The position numbers were made by a program, and so were the translations under genes. The notes under the pieces are model-generated. The model saw nothing but the letters and a program-made list of their open reading frames with translations. It had not been told where the DNA came from and did no database searches. A DNA stretch of 64,000 bases from JAGOEX01 sp964630905 (GTDB lineage Bacteria; UBP6; UBA1177): the NCBI GenBank assembly GCA_964630905.1, contig CAZVWR010000009.1, positions 18,157 through 82,156 of the forward strand, read 5' to 3'. The number at the start of each line of letters is the position of its first letter. Within the stretch, counting starts at the first letter, position 1. Shown in pieces: positions 32,583 through 41,115 of the stretch.

Positions 32583-35171
32583 TTATAAGTTATCAGTTTT
32601 TTTCCAGTTTGACAAATTAAAAATATCCTCATCATACACTGTGAAGAGTTCAGTAAAAGAGTACTTGAACTTTTCCTGCTCCCTCATACGGAATCTTGTT
32701 TTCATAACGGTGAAAGGAACCTTTTTCTTTTTCATTTTAACAGGGTTTCCCGTGTATGGATTCATTCCGTCGATTATATCTTTCAATGCAAGAGAAGGAA
32801 TGTCGCATGTTGTCATGAAAGTTTCTTCAAGTTCCAGTTCGCCTCTTGAATTAAAGTCTTTCACAAGGAGAATGTTATGCCAGTGTGCGGGAGTTGTTCC
32901 TTTTTTCGACCCCTTGATCTTCTGTTCTTTAAACATGGGGTTGAAAACATTCCTGCCGTGATCGGAAACGATGATTATCCTTGTGTTGTCGTAAACTCCT
33001 TTTTCTTTCATCCAGTTGAACCATTCTCCGGCAAGTTTCAGTGCCGCTCCGTCGGTGTAGATATGTTTCAACGAATTCATGCTTCTATTATATTTTTTAA
33101 AAAGATCTAGGGGGTATTTGAGAATTCTGTCATTGCTTATGCTGAAATCATTCCCCGTTATCCACGGTTCATGAGTGAGTTTCGTCGAAAAATAATAGAA
33201 CTTTCCCCTTTCTGTTTCTGATGCACTTGATAATTCAGACAGATAATCCAAGGTACTGTAATTTTTCAAATATCCTAAAATGAGACTGTTATTTGTCTCT
33301 TTCCATGAAACCACTCCATCCTCATCAAATGATATCTTTTCCTTTTTTGCTTTTCCTTTTTTTGTTTCCACAAGGTCAGGTCGGTTCGCTTCAAGGTTCC
33401 ACTGACCTTCATCATATACAGCGTTTCTCAGGAAAGGAGGCGACACTCTGAAAAATCCGAAAACGGCCAATTTTTCAATAAAATCAGATCTTTCCGCATC
33501 AAGTTCTTTTTCTTTAAGCCATGTGTCAAGATATTTTCCGGTCAAATTCTCAACAGCGGTATTCTCAAGGTGGGTTTTGTCATCAGCTTTCAGCCAGCTT
33601 GAAAGATACCCGTAGATCGTTGAATCAAATCGGGCACGGGTGAAATTGTAAGGCAGGACCCTGATCGATTCATTCATCCTGTCAACAAGAGGAACATCCT
33701 GTCTCGAAGTATTCATGACCTCCGCGTGATAATCCCAGCCACCCATTATTGATGGTTCAGAAGAGAGAGTATCGCTACCCGATGAGAGAGAGCGGGGATA
33801 CCAGACAAATCCGTCAAGTATCTCATTTTTAAGTTCAGGAATAAGTTCAGTAAGTTCGGGAATATATCCGCCGATGAATCTGTCAAGCAGAATAACAAGA
33901 ACATTCTTTCTGTTAGTTGAAAAAACGAATTTTTTCTCAAGCTCTGATGCCGGCGAAAGATCTTCTGTGTCACTTTTTTCATGAAAAATAGCACCTTCGT
34001 GAATAGAAAACATAAAAAGAGATAAAGAAAGAATTGAAACAGCAATGTTTAAAATCCTGTTTTTACCGAAACGGAACAATATTCCGGTAACTACTGATAT
34101 TAAAACAAGAACGGCAAGATTTATCAGGTTGTCTGTTGCTGAAATGTGAAGCCCTTCTTCAAAAACAAAATTTGAAATATCACCGTAATCACCTGCAAAA
34201 ATGAAAACATTCGCAATTGCATAAAGGTAAAGTGCGGTTGTCAGTCCGGCAAGAATCTTTTTAAGAAGTTCTGAACTGTAGTAGAAAAGGGTCGATGCGG
34301 TTATTGCAAAAACAGTGAAAAGCATTAACTGGAAAGAGAGTATCTGCGAAAAAGTTCCTTCAATATCAGATTCCGAGCCCGATGCAAGAAGAATGAAAGG
34401 AACGGCTATAAAAGTCAGATAGGCAAGTGAGAAAAGAGAGATGAAAAAACCGGTGAGATATTCTTTTGAAACTTTTTCAGAAGTGAATAGATGTATTTTC
34501 CTTTGTCCTGCATATTTGAACATTATGCTTTTCACTATTCCGAAAATGTTGTTAGAAGTCCAGTATATCAGAAGTGCGCTTGAAGAGTTGTATAAAATCA
34601 CAAGGAACAGTAACGAAATCACATAACTGTTTATCTTTTCCTTAAGAGAGAGATCCTTTCCGTAAACAAAAGCATATCCGAGGTTTGCGGCAGTCATGAC
34701 AAAAGGCATTATATTTACAGTGAATCCTGCAATCTGAATGAGTCCGTCCGGTTCTCCGAGATTTTCAAATATTAGTGTTGAGACACCGTTTAGCTGCTGA
34801 TAATCCGAGATGAAAACATATGCGGCAAAGAAAAACGGTATCTGGATCAGAAATCCAAGAGACGATCTGACAGCAAGTACCGGGTGGTAGTGATTCTGTC
34901 TGTACAGGGTGGTGATGTATCTGTTGAGAACCGAACCTTTGAAAACACTCCTGAACTCATTTATCTTGGGCTCCATTTTTTTCTGGGTGGACCGCTCAAG
35001 TGTCTGAAGTCTTTCAGCAATAATTGAAAATGGCATGGAAACAAGAGTAACCGAAAGACTCAGAAGTATGAGTGACCAGAAATGGGATCCGGTCATACCG
35101 ATAAGGTTTTCAAAGATGAATTCCATGAGAATTTTAAGGGGAAGTATGAATATGGTGGAAAGGTATTCCAT
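32583..35171 (-). CDS. YidC-like domain fused to EptA/LtaS-type phosphotransferase (copy 2)
   Basis: 862 residues. Residues 1-215 align to the YidC/Oxa1 membrane core: FILPLKILMEFIFE, ERSTQKKMEPKINEF, LYRQNHYHPVLAVR, LIQIPFFFAAYVF, LGEPDGLIQI and LLIYWTSNNIFG. More membrane helices follow (about 235-395), then an extracytoplasmic alkaline-phosphatase-fold domain at about 420-800. Metal/nucleophile residues: D430 (VILLDRF), T468 in DTLSSEPS (T with Pro at +5 as in EptA), H667 (LTHEPW), D737 and H738 (SDHGRN). The groove arginine of YidC is Thr42. Probably moves a phospho- or phosphonate-head group from a lipid or CMP donor to an envelope acceptor. Confidence 0.82.
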   Translation of the reverse strand: MEYLSTIFILPLKILMEFIFENLIGMTGSHFWSLILLSLSVTLVSMPFSIIAERLQTLERSTQKKMEPKINEFRSVFKGSVLNRYITTLYRQNHYHPVLAVRSSLGFLIQIPFFFAAYVFISDYQQLNGVSTLIFENLGEPDGLIQIAGFTVNIMPFVMTAANLGYAFVYGKDLSLKEKINSYVISLLFLVILYNSSSALLIYWTSNNIFGIVKSIMFKYAGQRKIHLFTSEKVSKEYLTGFFISLFSLAYLTFIAVPFILLASGSESDIEGTFSQILSFQLMLFTVFAITASTLFYYSSELLKKILAGLTTALYLYAIANVFIFAGDYGDISNFVFEEGLHISATDNLINLAVLVLISVVTGILFRFGKNRILNIAVSILSLSLFMFSIHEGAIFHEKSDTEDLSPASELEKKFVFSTNRKNVLVILLDRFIGGYIPELTELIPELKNEILDGFVWYPRSLSSGSDTLSSEPSIMGGWDYHAEVMNTSRQDVPLVDRMNESIRVLPYNFTRARFDSTIYGYLSSWLKADDKTHLENTAVENLTGKYLDTWLKEKELDAERSDFIEKLAVFGFFRVSPPFLRNAVYDEGQWNLEANRPDLVETKKGKAKKEKISFDEDGVVSWKETNNSLILGYLKNYSTLDYLSELSSASETERGKFYYFSTKLTHEPWITGNDFSISNDRILKYPLDLFKKYNRSMNSLKHIYTDGAALKLAGEWFNWMKEKGVYDNTRIIIVSDHGRNVFNPMFKEQKIKGSKKGTTPAHWHNILLVKDFNSRGELELEETFMTTCDIPSLALKDIIDGMNPYTGNPVKMKKKKVPFTVMKTRFRMREQEKFKYSFTELFTVYDEDIFNLSNWKKTDNL

Positions 35172-35185
35172 AAAATTGTCCTTTG

Positions 35186-36469
35186 TTAAGATCCTGCGAT
35201 CCGCATTATTTCATCAGCACCTTTTAACCCCGATTCTCCCGGAAATTTATCCATGCTGTTATGAATGAATTCAAGATGATTAGCAAATTCAGCTTTGTCT
35301 GCAAGTTTTTCATTGATAAGTCTTTCCAGATATTCAATATCATGCTCTTCAATTGAAACACCTGTTTTTTCAACTGCCTGCAACACCCATGGATCCTCTT
35401 TTATGTCCATTGAATCGTGTCCCCGTTTGTCGTAATTTCCTTTGAAAGCCAGTACCGGTTTTTCAAATAGAAGGATAAAATCAAATATTATTCCGGAAAA
35501 ATCGCTTATCATTATGTCAGCTGTTTTCATTGATTCTGTGCCGTCAGGAGCACTATCCCAGACAAGATGCTCCCCGTCAGGAAATTTATTTTTCAGTTCG
35601 CTGATAAGATCTTTGTCTGATATCCATCCTTGAGGGTGGGGTCGCACTATGATATTGAATTTATTGAGATTCGTGAGATGTGTAAGTATTTTTTCACCAT
35701 ATTTTCTAAGCAGTCCGTGAAGTCCCCATGTGGGGGAAAGGAGTATTGTGATCCTGTCTGAAGGAGTCACTTTGATTTTGGACGCTTTTTCACGGAGAAC
35801 ATCCATATAAGTGCATCCTATGGCGACAAGTTCCTTTGCCGGCAGTCCGCGAACCTGTTCAAGTTCGCGAATAAATTCAATATCTGAATCTCCTCCGGTA
35901 AGGACGGCATCATAGTAATCAGTCCCGTATGTTGCGTAACCGCTGCATCCTCCTCCTGTAGAGTGAGGGATGTGAACATATTTTCTAACCCCTTTGCTTC
36001 TTTTTATCTGAAGAACATCCAGTCCGGGGGTTGTCATAATGCAGACATCGGCAGTCATGGTATTCATGTAGAAGAAAGCTTTGTTCCCTTCACCGATGAA
36101 CTTTGTTTCGATATTTGGGAATCCGCAGGTTAAACCCGGATCGTTCTCTTTGCTTGTCAGATAGGTGCATTTGATGCCTCTAGAGCTTAACTCTTTGATA
36201 ACAGGCAGGAAAACATTCCAGTACTGAGGACCTTCAGAATAAAATACGATAGAGTGTTTTGTTTTTTTTTCTCTGCCGACCCCTGAAATATAGGCGGGAA
36301 GATCTATTATCTTGAAAAACAGTCCTTTGATAACAAAAAAAAGTGTTGCGACTATACCTATGACAGCGGAAAACAGCATGCTTCCTGAACCGGGATCAAG
36401 ATAACCGAAAAGAGGAAGCGGCAGTATGATCATTAACAAAAGATAGGTCAAAACCCTGTTTTTATTCAT
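35186..36469 (-). CDS. CDP-glycerol glycerophosphotransferase-like (TagB/TagF) enzyme
   Basis: 427 residues from ATG 36469 (GGAGAAGG upstream). N-terminal membrane region: a helix, the LDPGSGSMLF turn and a second helix, up to about residue 60. The C-terminal region from residue 70 is GT-B-like, with VHIPHSTGGG, IIVRPHPQGW and a MISDFSGIIFDF segment of the CDP-glycerol glycerophosphotransferase family. Known members use CDP-activated polyol phosphate to build teichoic acid. Beside a CMP-HEP-forming enzyme, the donor may be CMP-HEP. The ATG overlaps the upstream fusion gene by 8 bp. It lies between the two YidC fusions. Confidence 0.8.
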   Translation of the reverse strand: MNKNRVLTYLLLMIILPLPLFGYLDPGSGSMLFSAVIGIVATLFFVIKGLFFKIIDLPAYISGVGREKKTKHSIVFYSEGPQYWNVFLPVIKELSSRGIKCTYLTSKENDPGLTCGFPNIETKFIGEGNKAFFYMNTMTADVCIMTTPGLDVLQIKRSKGVRKYVHIPHSTGGGCSGYATYGTDYYDAVLTGGDSDIEFIRELEQVRGLPAKELVAIGCTYMDVLREKASKIKVTPSDRITILLSPTWGLHGLLRKYGEKILTHLTNLNKFNIIVRPHPQGWISDKDLISELKNKFPDGEHLVWDSAPDGTESMKTADIMISDFSGIIFDFILLFEKPVLAFKGNYDKRGHDSMDIKEDPWVLQAVEKTGVSIEEHDIEYLERLINEKLADKAEFANHLEFIHNSMDKFPGESGLKGADEIMRIAGS

Positions 36470-39089
36470 AAAGCCTTCTCCATTTTGAAGGTGAATCAAT
36501 ATCTTCAAATTTTTCAACCACATATTTTTCATGATATCTGTATTTGAATTTGTCCTGCTTTTCAACGCGCCACTGAACATCATAGATATAGAACGGAAAT
36601 TTATTCTTTGGCATTTCTATCTTTTTTCCAGTGTAAGGGTTTACCGCATCGGGAATTATATCTTTGACCGCCAGAGCCGGAACATCGGCCGATGTCATGA
36701 ACTCATTCTCTGTCCGGAGCTCTCCCTGAGAATCAAAATCTTTTACCAGAAGCAGATTGTTGTAATATGAAGGGTGGGCTTTTTTTCTGGTATTAGGGAT
36801 CCGCTGCTGTTTGAAGAAAGGATTGTAGACATCTCTTCCGTGATCAGAAACAATGATTATCCTAGTGTTGTCGTATACTCCGCTATCTTTCATCCATCGA
36901 ATCCATTTGTTGACCAGTCTCAGTGCCGCAGCGTCTGTATAAAGATGTCTTACAGCGGTGAGACTTTTGTGGAATTTGTTGAATACCGACCTGGGATATG
37001 TGACTTTTCCGGTGACCTCAAATTCAAAATCGCTGTTTATCGAATGGGGTTCATGGGTCAGATTATTTGAAAGAAAAATGAACTGTCCTTTTCCCTCTTC
37101 AAGAACTCTCGACATTTCCGGAAGAAAATCGAGTGCGGCATAATATTTCAGAGTTGTGTCTCTTCTGTATTTGCTTTTCTGGTTTGCGATCACAAACTTT
37201 TTCTCATCCGGTTTTTCATAATTTTCCTCATTTTCTACATCTGATTCGATATGCCATTCCCCTTTGTCGTAGATAAATTCCCTTACAAAAAGAGGTGAAG
37301 CCCGAAACAGTCCGAATGCGAGCAGTTTTTTTCTGAGAGTATCATCATTACCGCTTTCCTTTTCATTTTTCTGAAGCCACATCTCTCTGTATTTAGGGTA
37401 ATCAGGTTCAATGAATTGGGTGTTGCCTATATATTCCTTGTTGTTTTCATCAACCCAGTTGGTGCTTTTGTCAAACCAGTTTATGCAGTCTGTCCGGTAA
37501 ATTTTCACGCCGTACCCGGACTTGTCGAAGTTGTACGGAAGTATTCTGGAACTCTCATCCAGTTTTTTAAGCAGAGGAACCTCGGTTCTTATCAGATTTG
37601 CATTATGAACATTGTAATCCCATCCGCCAAGTATGGGCGGGACTCCTCCGATAGTATAGCTTGCCTGCGAAAGAGAATTTCTGTAATAGACAAATCCGTC
37701 GAGATCTGATTTGAGGTTTGGCATAAGTTCAAGGATCTGAGGCATATAGCCGCCGATAAACCTGTCAAGCATAATAATGACAACATTTTTCCCTGTCTTT
37801 GAAAATGTGTAATGGTTTTCTTTCAGATCGATCTGAGCTATTAAAATATTTGTTCTTTTATCCTTGTAGGCAAATGATTCGTTTATCGAAAAAAGAATAA
37901 GCGATATTATGATGACTGAAAGTGCCGGTCTTAAAAACCGGGTCCATTTTTTAAGAAGAAGAAAAACCGCACCGGCAATTATCACTCCGGAAAAGATATT
38001 TAAAAGGATTTCAAACATCTCTATTTCAAGCTCTTCGTTAAATACAAAATGGCTCATGTCACCGTAGTTGCCTGCAAATGCAAAAGTGTTTATCAGTCCA
38101 TATAAAAGAAGGAAAAGTGCTGCCGCACAAAGAACGGTCCGTCCTTTTTTGCTGAAAATATAATAGATTACAACGGCTGCTGTGAAAAAAACAAATGAAA
38201 AAGCCAAAAGATAGTAAAAATAGTGCGACAACGCTTCTTCAAAATCGGAAGATGACCCCGAAGAAAGGACTGCAAGAGGAACCGATATGAAAGTTAGTAT
38301 TGTAAAAGCTGCTGCCGCAAGTCTGAAGATCCTGTCGGTCTCTTTCGAGGAATCGGGAATAAATTTGAACAGTTTCTGCAATAACTCCGGTGTTTTTTCT
38401 CTTTTTGTTATAGCACCGTCCTTATATATGAAAAGATAAACAACATTCTTGATAAGAGCAAAAATGTTGTTGCAGGTCCAGTAAAAAAGAAGCGCACTTG
38501 TTGAATTATAAAGAACCACAAGAAAAAGAAGTGCCATTCCGTAAAGCTGAAACTGTTCCTTCAAAGAGGTCTTTTTCCCGTATACAATCGCCGACCCGAT
38601 ATTCACCGCAGTCATAAGCAGAGGCATGATATTTACCGAGAAGGAACCGATTGAAAGAAGTGAATCGGGTTTTCCGAGATCTTTAAAAAGTGCTGTCGTG
38701 ACACCATTGAATGCGGAATAATTTGAAAGAAGGTGATATGCGGCAAAGAAGAAAGGGATCTGTATCAGCAGTCCGAAAGATGCCCTTATGGCAAAAGCGG
38801 GATGGTATCCGTTCTGTCTGTAAAGGGTGCTGATGTAACTGTTTAGCGCCGATCCCCTGAAAACCGCCTTGAATTCTGATATTTTCGGTTTAAGTTTTTT
38901 CTGGGTCTCCCTTTCTTTATCCTGCCACGATTCGGCAATGTGATAAAGTGGAAGTGAGCCGATAGAAACAGCGATGCTTAGAACCATAAGTGAGATCAGA
39001 GGACTTCCTGTTGAAGAAAGTGCCCATTCGAGCACTGATTTCATTAAAAATTCAAGGGGGTATATGAAAATATTGTAAAAAATCTCCAT
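36462..39089 (-). CDS. YidC-like domain fused to EptA/LtaS-type phosphotransferase (copy 1)
   Basis: 875 residues, paralogue of the 862-residue fusion. YidC core residues 1-220 (FIYPLEFLMKSVLEW, ETQKKLKPKISEF, LYRQNGYHPAFAIR, LIQIPFFFAAYHL, YNSTSALLFYWTCNNIF). Membrane helices follow to about 410, then the alkaline-phosphatase domain, with D442 (IIMLDRF), T479 in YTIGGVPP (Thr, Pro at +5), H679 (LTHEPH), D749 and H750 (SDHGRD). The groove Arg position is Ser42. Both copies flank the TagF-like gene, suggesting partly different acceptors or donors. Confidence 0.82.
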   Translation of the reverse strand: MEIFYNIFIYPLEFLMKSVLEWALSSTGSPLISLMVLSIAVSIGSLPLYHIAESWQDKERETQKKLKPKISEFKAVFRGSALNSYISTLYRQNGYHPAFAIRASFGLLIQIPFFFAAYHLLSNYSAFNGVTTALFKDLGKPDSLLSIGSFSVNIMPLLMTAVNIGSAIVYGKKTSLKEQFQLYGMALLFLVVLYNSTSALLFYWTCNNIFALIKNVVYLFIYKDGAITKREKTPELLQKLFKFIPDSSKETDRIFRLAAAAFTILTFISVPLAVLSSGSSSDFEEALSHYFYYLLAFSFVFFTAAVVIYYIFSKKGRTVLCAAALFLLLYGLINTFAFAGNYGDMSHFVFNEELEIEMFEILLNIFSGVIIAGAVFLLLKKWTRFLRPALSVIIISLILFSINESFAYKDKRTNILIAQIDLKENHYTFSKTGKNVVIIMLDRFIGGYMPQILELMPNLKSDLDGFVYYRNSLSQASYTIGGVPPILGGWDYNVHNANLIRTEVPLLKKLDESSRILPYNFDKSGYGVKIYRTDCINWFDKSTNWVDENNKEYIGNTQFIEPDYPKYREMWLQKNEKESGNDDTLRKKLLAFGLFRASPLFVREFIYDKGEWHIESDVENEENYEKPDEKKFVIANQKSKYRRDTTLKYYAALDFLPEMSRVLEEGKGQFIFLSNNLTHEPHSINSDFEFEVTGKVTYPRSVFNKFHKSLTAVRHLYTDAAALRLVNKWIRWMKDSGVYDNTRIIIVSDHGRDVYNPFFKQQRIPNTRKKAHPSYYNNLLLVKDFDSQGELRTENEFMTSADVPALAVKDIIPDAVNPYTGKKIEMPKNKFPFYIYDVQWRVEKQDKFKYRYHEKYVVEKFEDIDSPSKWRRLYE

Positions 39090-39101
39090 TTCCTGATGAC
39101 C

Positions 39102-40418
39102 TTATTTAAGAACTCTTTCAATTCTTTTAAGGCCTTCGAGGATATCTTCCTCCTTAACATCGAGGAACGGTCTGAATCTGACGGAAACATCTCCGCATGG
39201 AAGAACGATGAGATTTTCCTTTGTCATACAGTCATTGAGAAATTTCTTGCGTGCATCCTTGCTTTCAAGGTCAAAAGATACAAAAAGCCCCTTCCCCCTT
39301 ACATTGGAAACTTTGCCTGTCTTTTTTGCGATCTTTTCAAGCCCAGTGACGAGAACCTTTCCCATTTTCCTGGCATTATCAAGAAGTTTGTCATCTCTAA
39401 TTATTTCAAGATAACGGGTTACTCTTTTCATATCGACAATGCTTCCGCCCCATGTCGAATTTATTCTGCTCGATTCTGCAAAGACATTGTTGGGAACTTC
39501 AAGAACCCTGTCACCCACCATTATGCCGCATATCTGGAATTTTTTACCGAAACAGATAACATCCGGCTTCACACCGTAGTGTTCGTGAGCCCACATTTTT
39601 CCTGTTATACCGCCGCCTGACTGTACTTCGTCAAAAATAAGAAGAAATTCATATTTGTCAGCAAGTTTTCTCAGTTCTTCCATATATTCCGGTCTGAAAT
39701 GGTTGTCTCCGCCTTCACCCTGGATCGGTTCAATTATGAGCCCTGCAATGTCATCTTTATACTTTTTGCATGCTTCAGTTATCTGTGCAATGGATTTTTT
39801 TTCAGCTTCCTTAACTTTTTTGAGAGTTGCTTCATTCATCGGGAATATCATCTTCGGATTTTCAACTCTCGGCCAGTCAAACATCGGGAAATACTGATAT
39901 TTTCTCGGATCTGATGTGTTGGTCATGCTCAAAGTATAACCTGTTCTGCCGTGGAAGGACTGTTTGAAATGGATGATCTTTGTCCCTTTTTCGGTCTTGA
40001 TCCCTTTAGCGAAGTTCTTTCTCACTTTCCAGTCGAAAGCAGTTTTTAAAGCGTTCTCTACGGCAAGTGCTCCGCCTGATATGAAAAACATTTTCTTCAT
40101 ATATTTAGGCATTGCGACTTCCGCCATTATCTGTGTGAATTCAGCCATTGTCGTTGTGTAGAAATCGCTGTTTGAAATGTTGTGCAAAGAAATGCGTCCG
40201 ATCTCCTCAATGAATTTCCTGTTATTCATTTTCGGATGATTGAATCCCAGCGGCATTGATGCAAAAAACGAAAAGAAATCGAGATATTCCTTTTTATGTT
40301 TTGCGTCATAAAGATAACTTCCGTGACTTTTTTCAGCGTCCACGACAATGTCATATCCGTCACAAAGGATATATTTTCCAAGAATTTCATGAACCTGTTT
40401 AGCATTGATCTTTTTCAT
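39102..40418 (-). CDS. lat: Class III aminotransferase, L-lysine 6-transaminase-like
   Basis: 438 residues, strong AAGGAGGG ribosome site. LAT-type features: SGGALAVENALKTAFDWK, FHGRTGYTLSMTNT, EPIQGEGGDNHF, IFDEVQSGGG, and the PLP lysine in CFGKKFQICG. The family moves the epsilon-amino group of lysine to 2-oxoglutarate. It overlaps the plsC gene before it by 20 bp and lies 12 bp before the first fusion, in the phosphonate operon. An alternative substrate such as phosphonoacetaldehyde (giving 2-aminoethylphosphonate) cannot be excluded. Confidence 0.85.
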   Translation of the reverse strand: MKKINAKQVHEILGKYILCDGYDIVVDAEKSHGSYLYDAKHKKEYLDFFSFFASMPLGFNHPKMNNRKFIEEIGRISLHNISNSDFYTTTMAEFTQIMAEVAMPKYMKKMFFISGGALAVENALKTAFDWKVRKNFAKGIKTEKGTKIIHFKQSFHGRTGYTLSMTNTSDPRKYQYFPMFDWPRVENPKMIFPMNEATLKKVKEAEKKSIAQITEACKKYKDDIAGLIIEPIQGEGGDNHFRPEYMEELRKLADKYEFLLIFDEVQSGGGITGKMWAHEHYGVKPDVICFGKKFQICGIMVGDRVLEVPNNVFAESSRINSTWGGSIVDMKRVTRYLEIIRDDKLLDNARKMGKVLVTGLEKIAKKTGKVSNVRGKGLFVSFDLESKDARKKFLNDCMTKENLIVLPCGDVSVRFRPFLDVKEEDILEGLKRIERVLK

Positions 40419-41115
40419 TTAACCCTCCTTTTGAATGAACATATTCTGATATTATTAACTGAAGTTTTTCAGCAACACTTTTTCTTGAATCCCCTTCTTC
40501 AATTTTTACAGGAGGGAAAATTTTCATATAGACTGTTCCCTTGTTTACTGTCAGTTTCCCCGGCCGCATTATCTTGTCAACACCTGTCAAAGCAACGGGA
40601 AGTATCGTTTTCCCTGTTTCAAATGCAAGCGAAAATGCCCCGCTTTTAAATTTTCCGACCCTTCCGTCCTTTGATCTTGTCCCTTCCGGAAAAACAAGGA
40701 ACGAACAATGTTTCATTTTTTGAGCCGCTTTTTTGAGATCTCTCACAGCTTCACGCTGGTTGTTCCTGTTCACAAAAACAAAATCATAAAGTACCATCAA
40801 CTGTCCGAAAACAGGGATCCTTGAGAGTTCTTTTTTTGCAAATATCCTCAAGTTAAGCGGTAATACTGCACCTATTACAGGGATGTCAAAAACACTCTGG
40901 TGGTTGCCGACAACAAGATATATTTCGTTTTCATCAACATTTTCAATTCCTTCGGCAACTATTTTGACTCCGCAAATTTTTAAAACGACAATAAAAAGGT
41001 TCCTCACAAGATATTTTCCAGTCTTTTTGCCACTTAAAATATAAAACGGATAAAGCAGAGCTCCCCAGATCACATAAAAGATCAGAAAGATAAGTCCTGC
41101 GGAATATCTGAGCAT
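40399..41115 (-). CDS. plsC: 1-acyl-sn-glycerol-3-phosphate acyltransferase (PlsC)
   Basis: 238 residues, one N-terminal membrane helix (GLIFLIFYVIWGALLYPFYI). Block I NHQSVFD near residue 70, block III FPEGTRSKDG near 143, and VALTGVDKIM block IV. Makes phosphatidic acid from lysophosphatidate, or a related lipid. It begins directly at the stop of the LpoA-like gene and ends inside the lysine aminotransferase gene. Being in the phosphonate operon, it may supply the lipid anchor. Confidence 0.88.
   Translation of the reverse strand: MLRYSAGLIFLIFYVIWGALLYPFYILSGKKTGKYLVRNLFIVVLKICGVKIVAEGIENVDENEIYLVVGNHQSVFDIPVIGAVLPLNLRIFAKKELSRIPVFGQLMVLYDFVFVNRNNQREAVRDLKKAAQKMKHCSFLVFPEGTRSKDGRVGKFKSGAFSLAFETGKTILPVALTGVDKIMRPGKLTVNKGTVYMKIFPPVKIEEGDSRKSVAEKLQLIISEYVHSKGGLNEKDQC

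Noticed and set aside
32583..35171. Calling this gene a canonical YidC insertase or a plain sulfatase
   Set aside because: The YidC groove Arg is missing, and the catalytic domain has Thr at the nucleophile place with EptA spacing rather than the Cys/Ser-x-Pro-x-Arg formylglycine motif of sulfatases.
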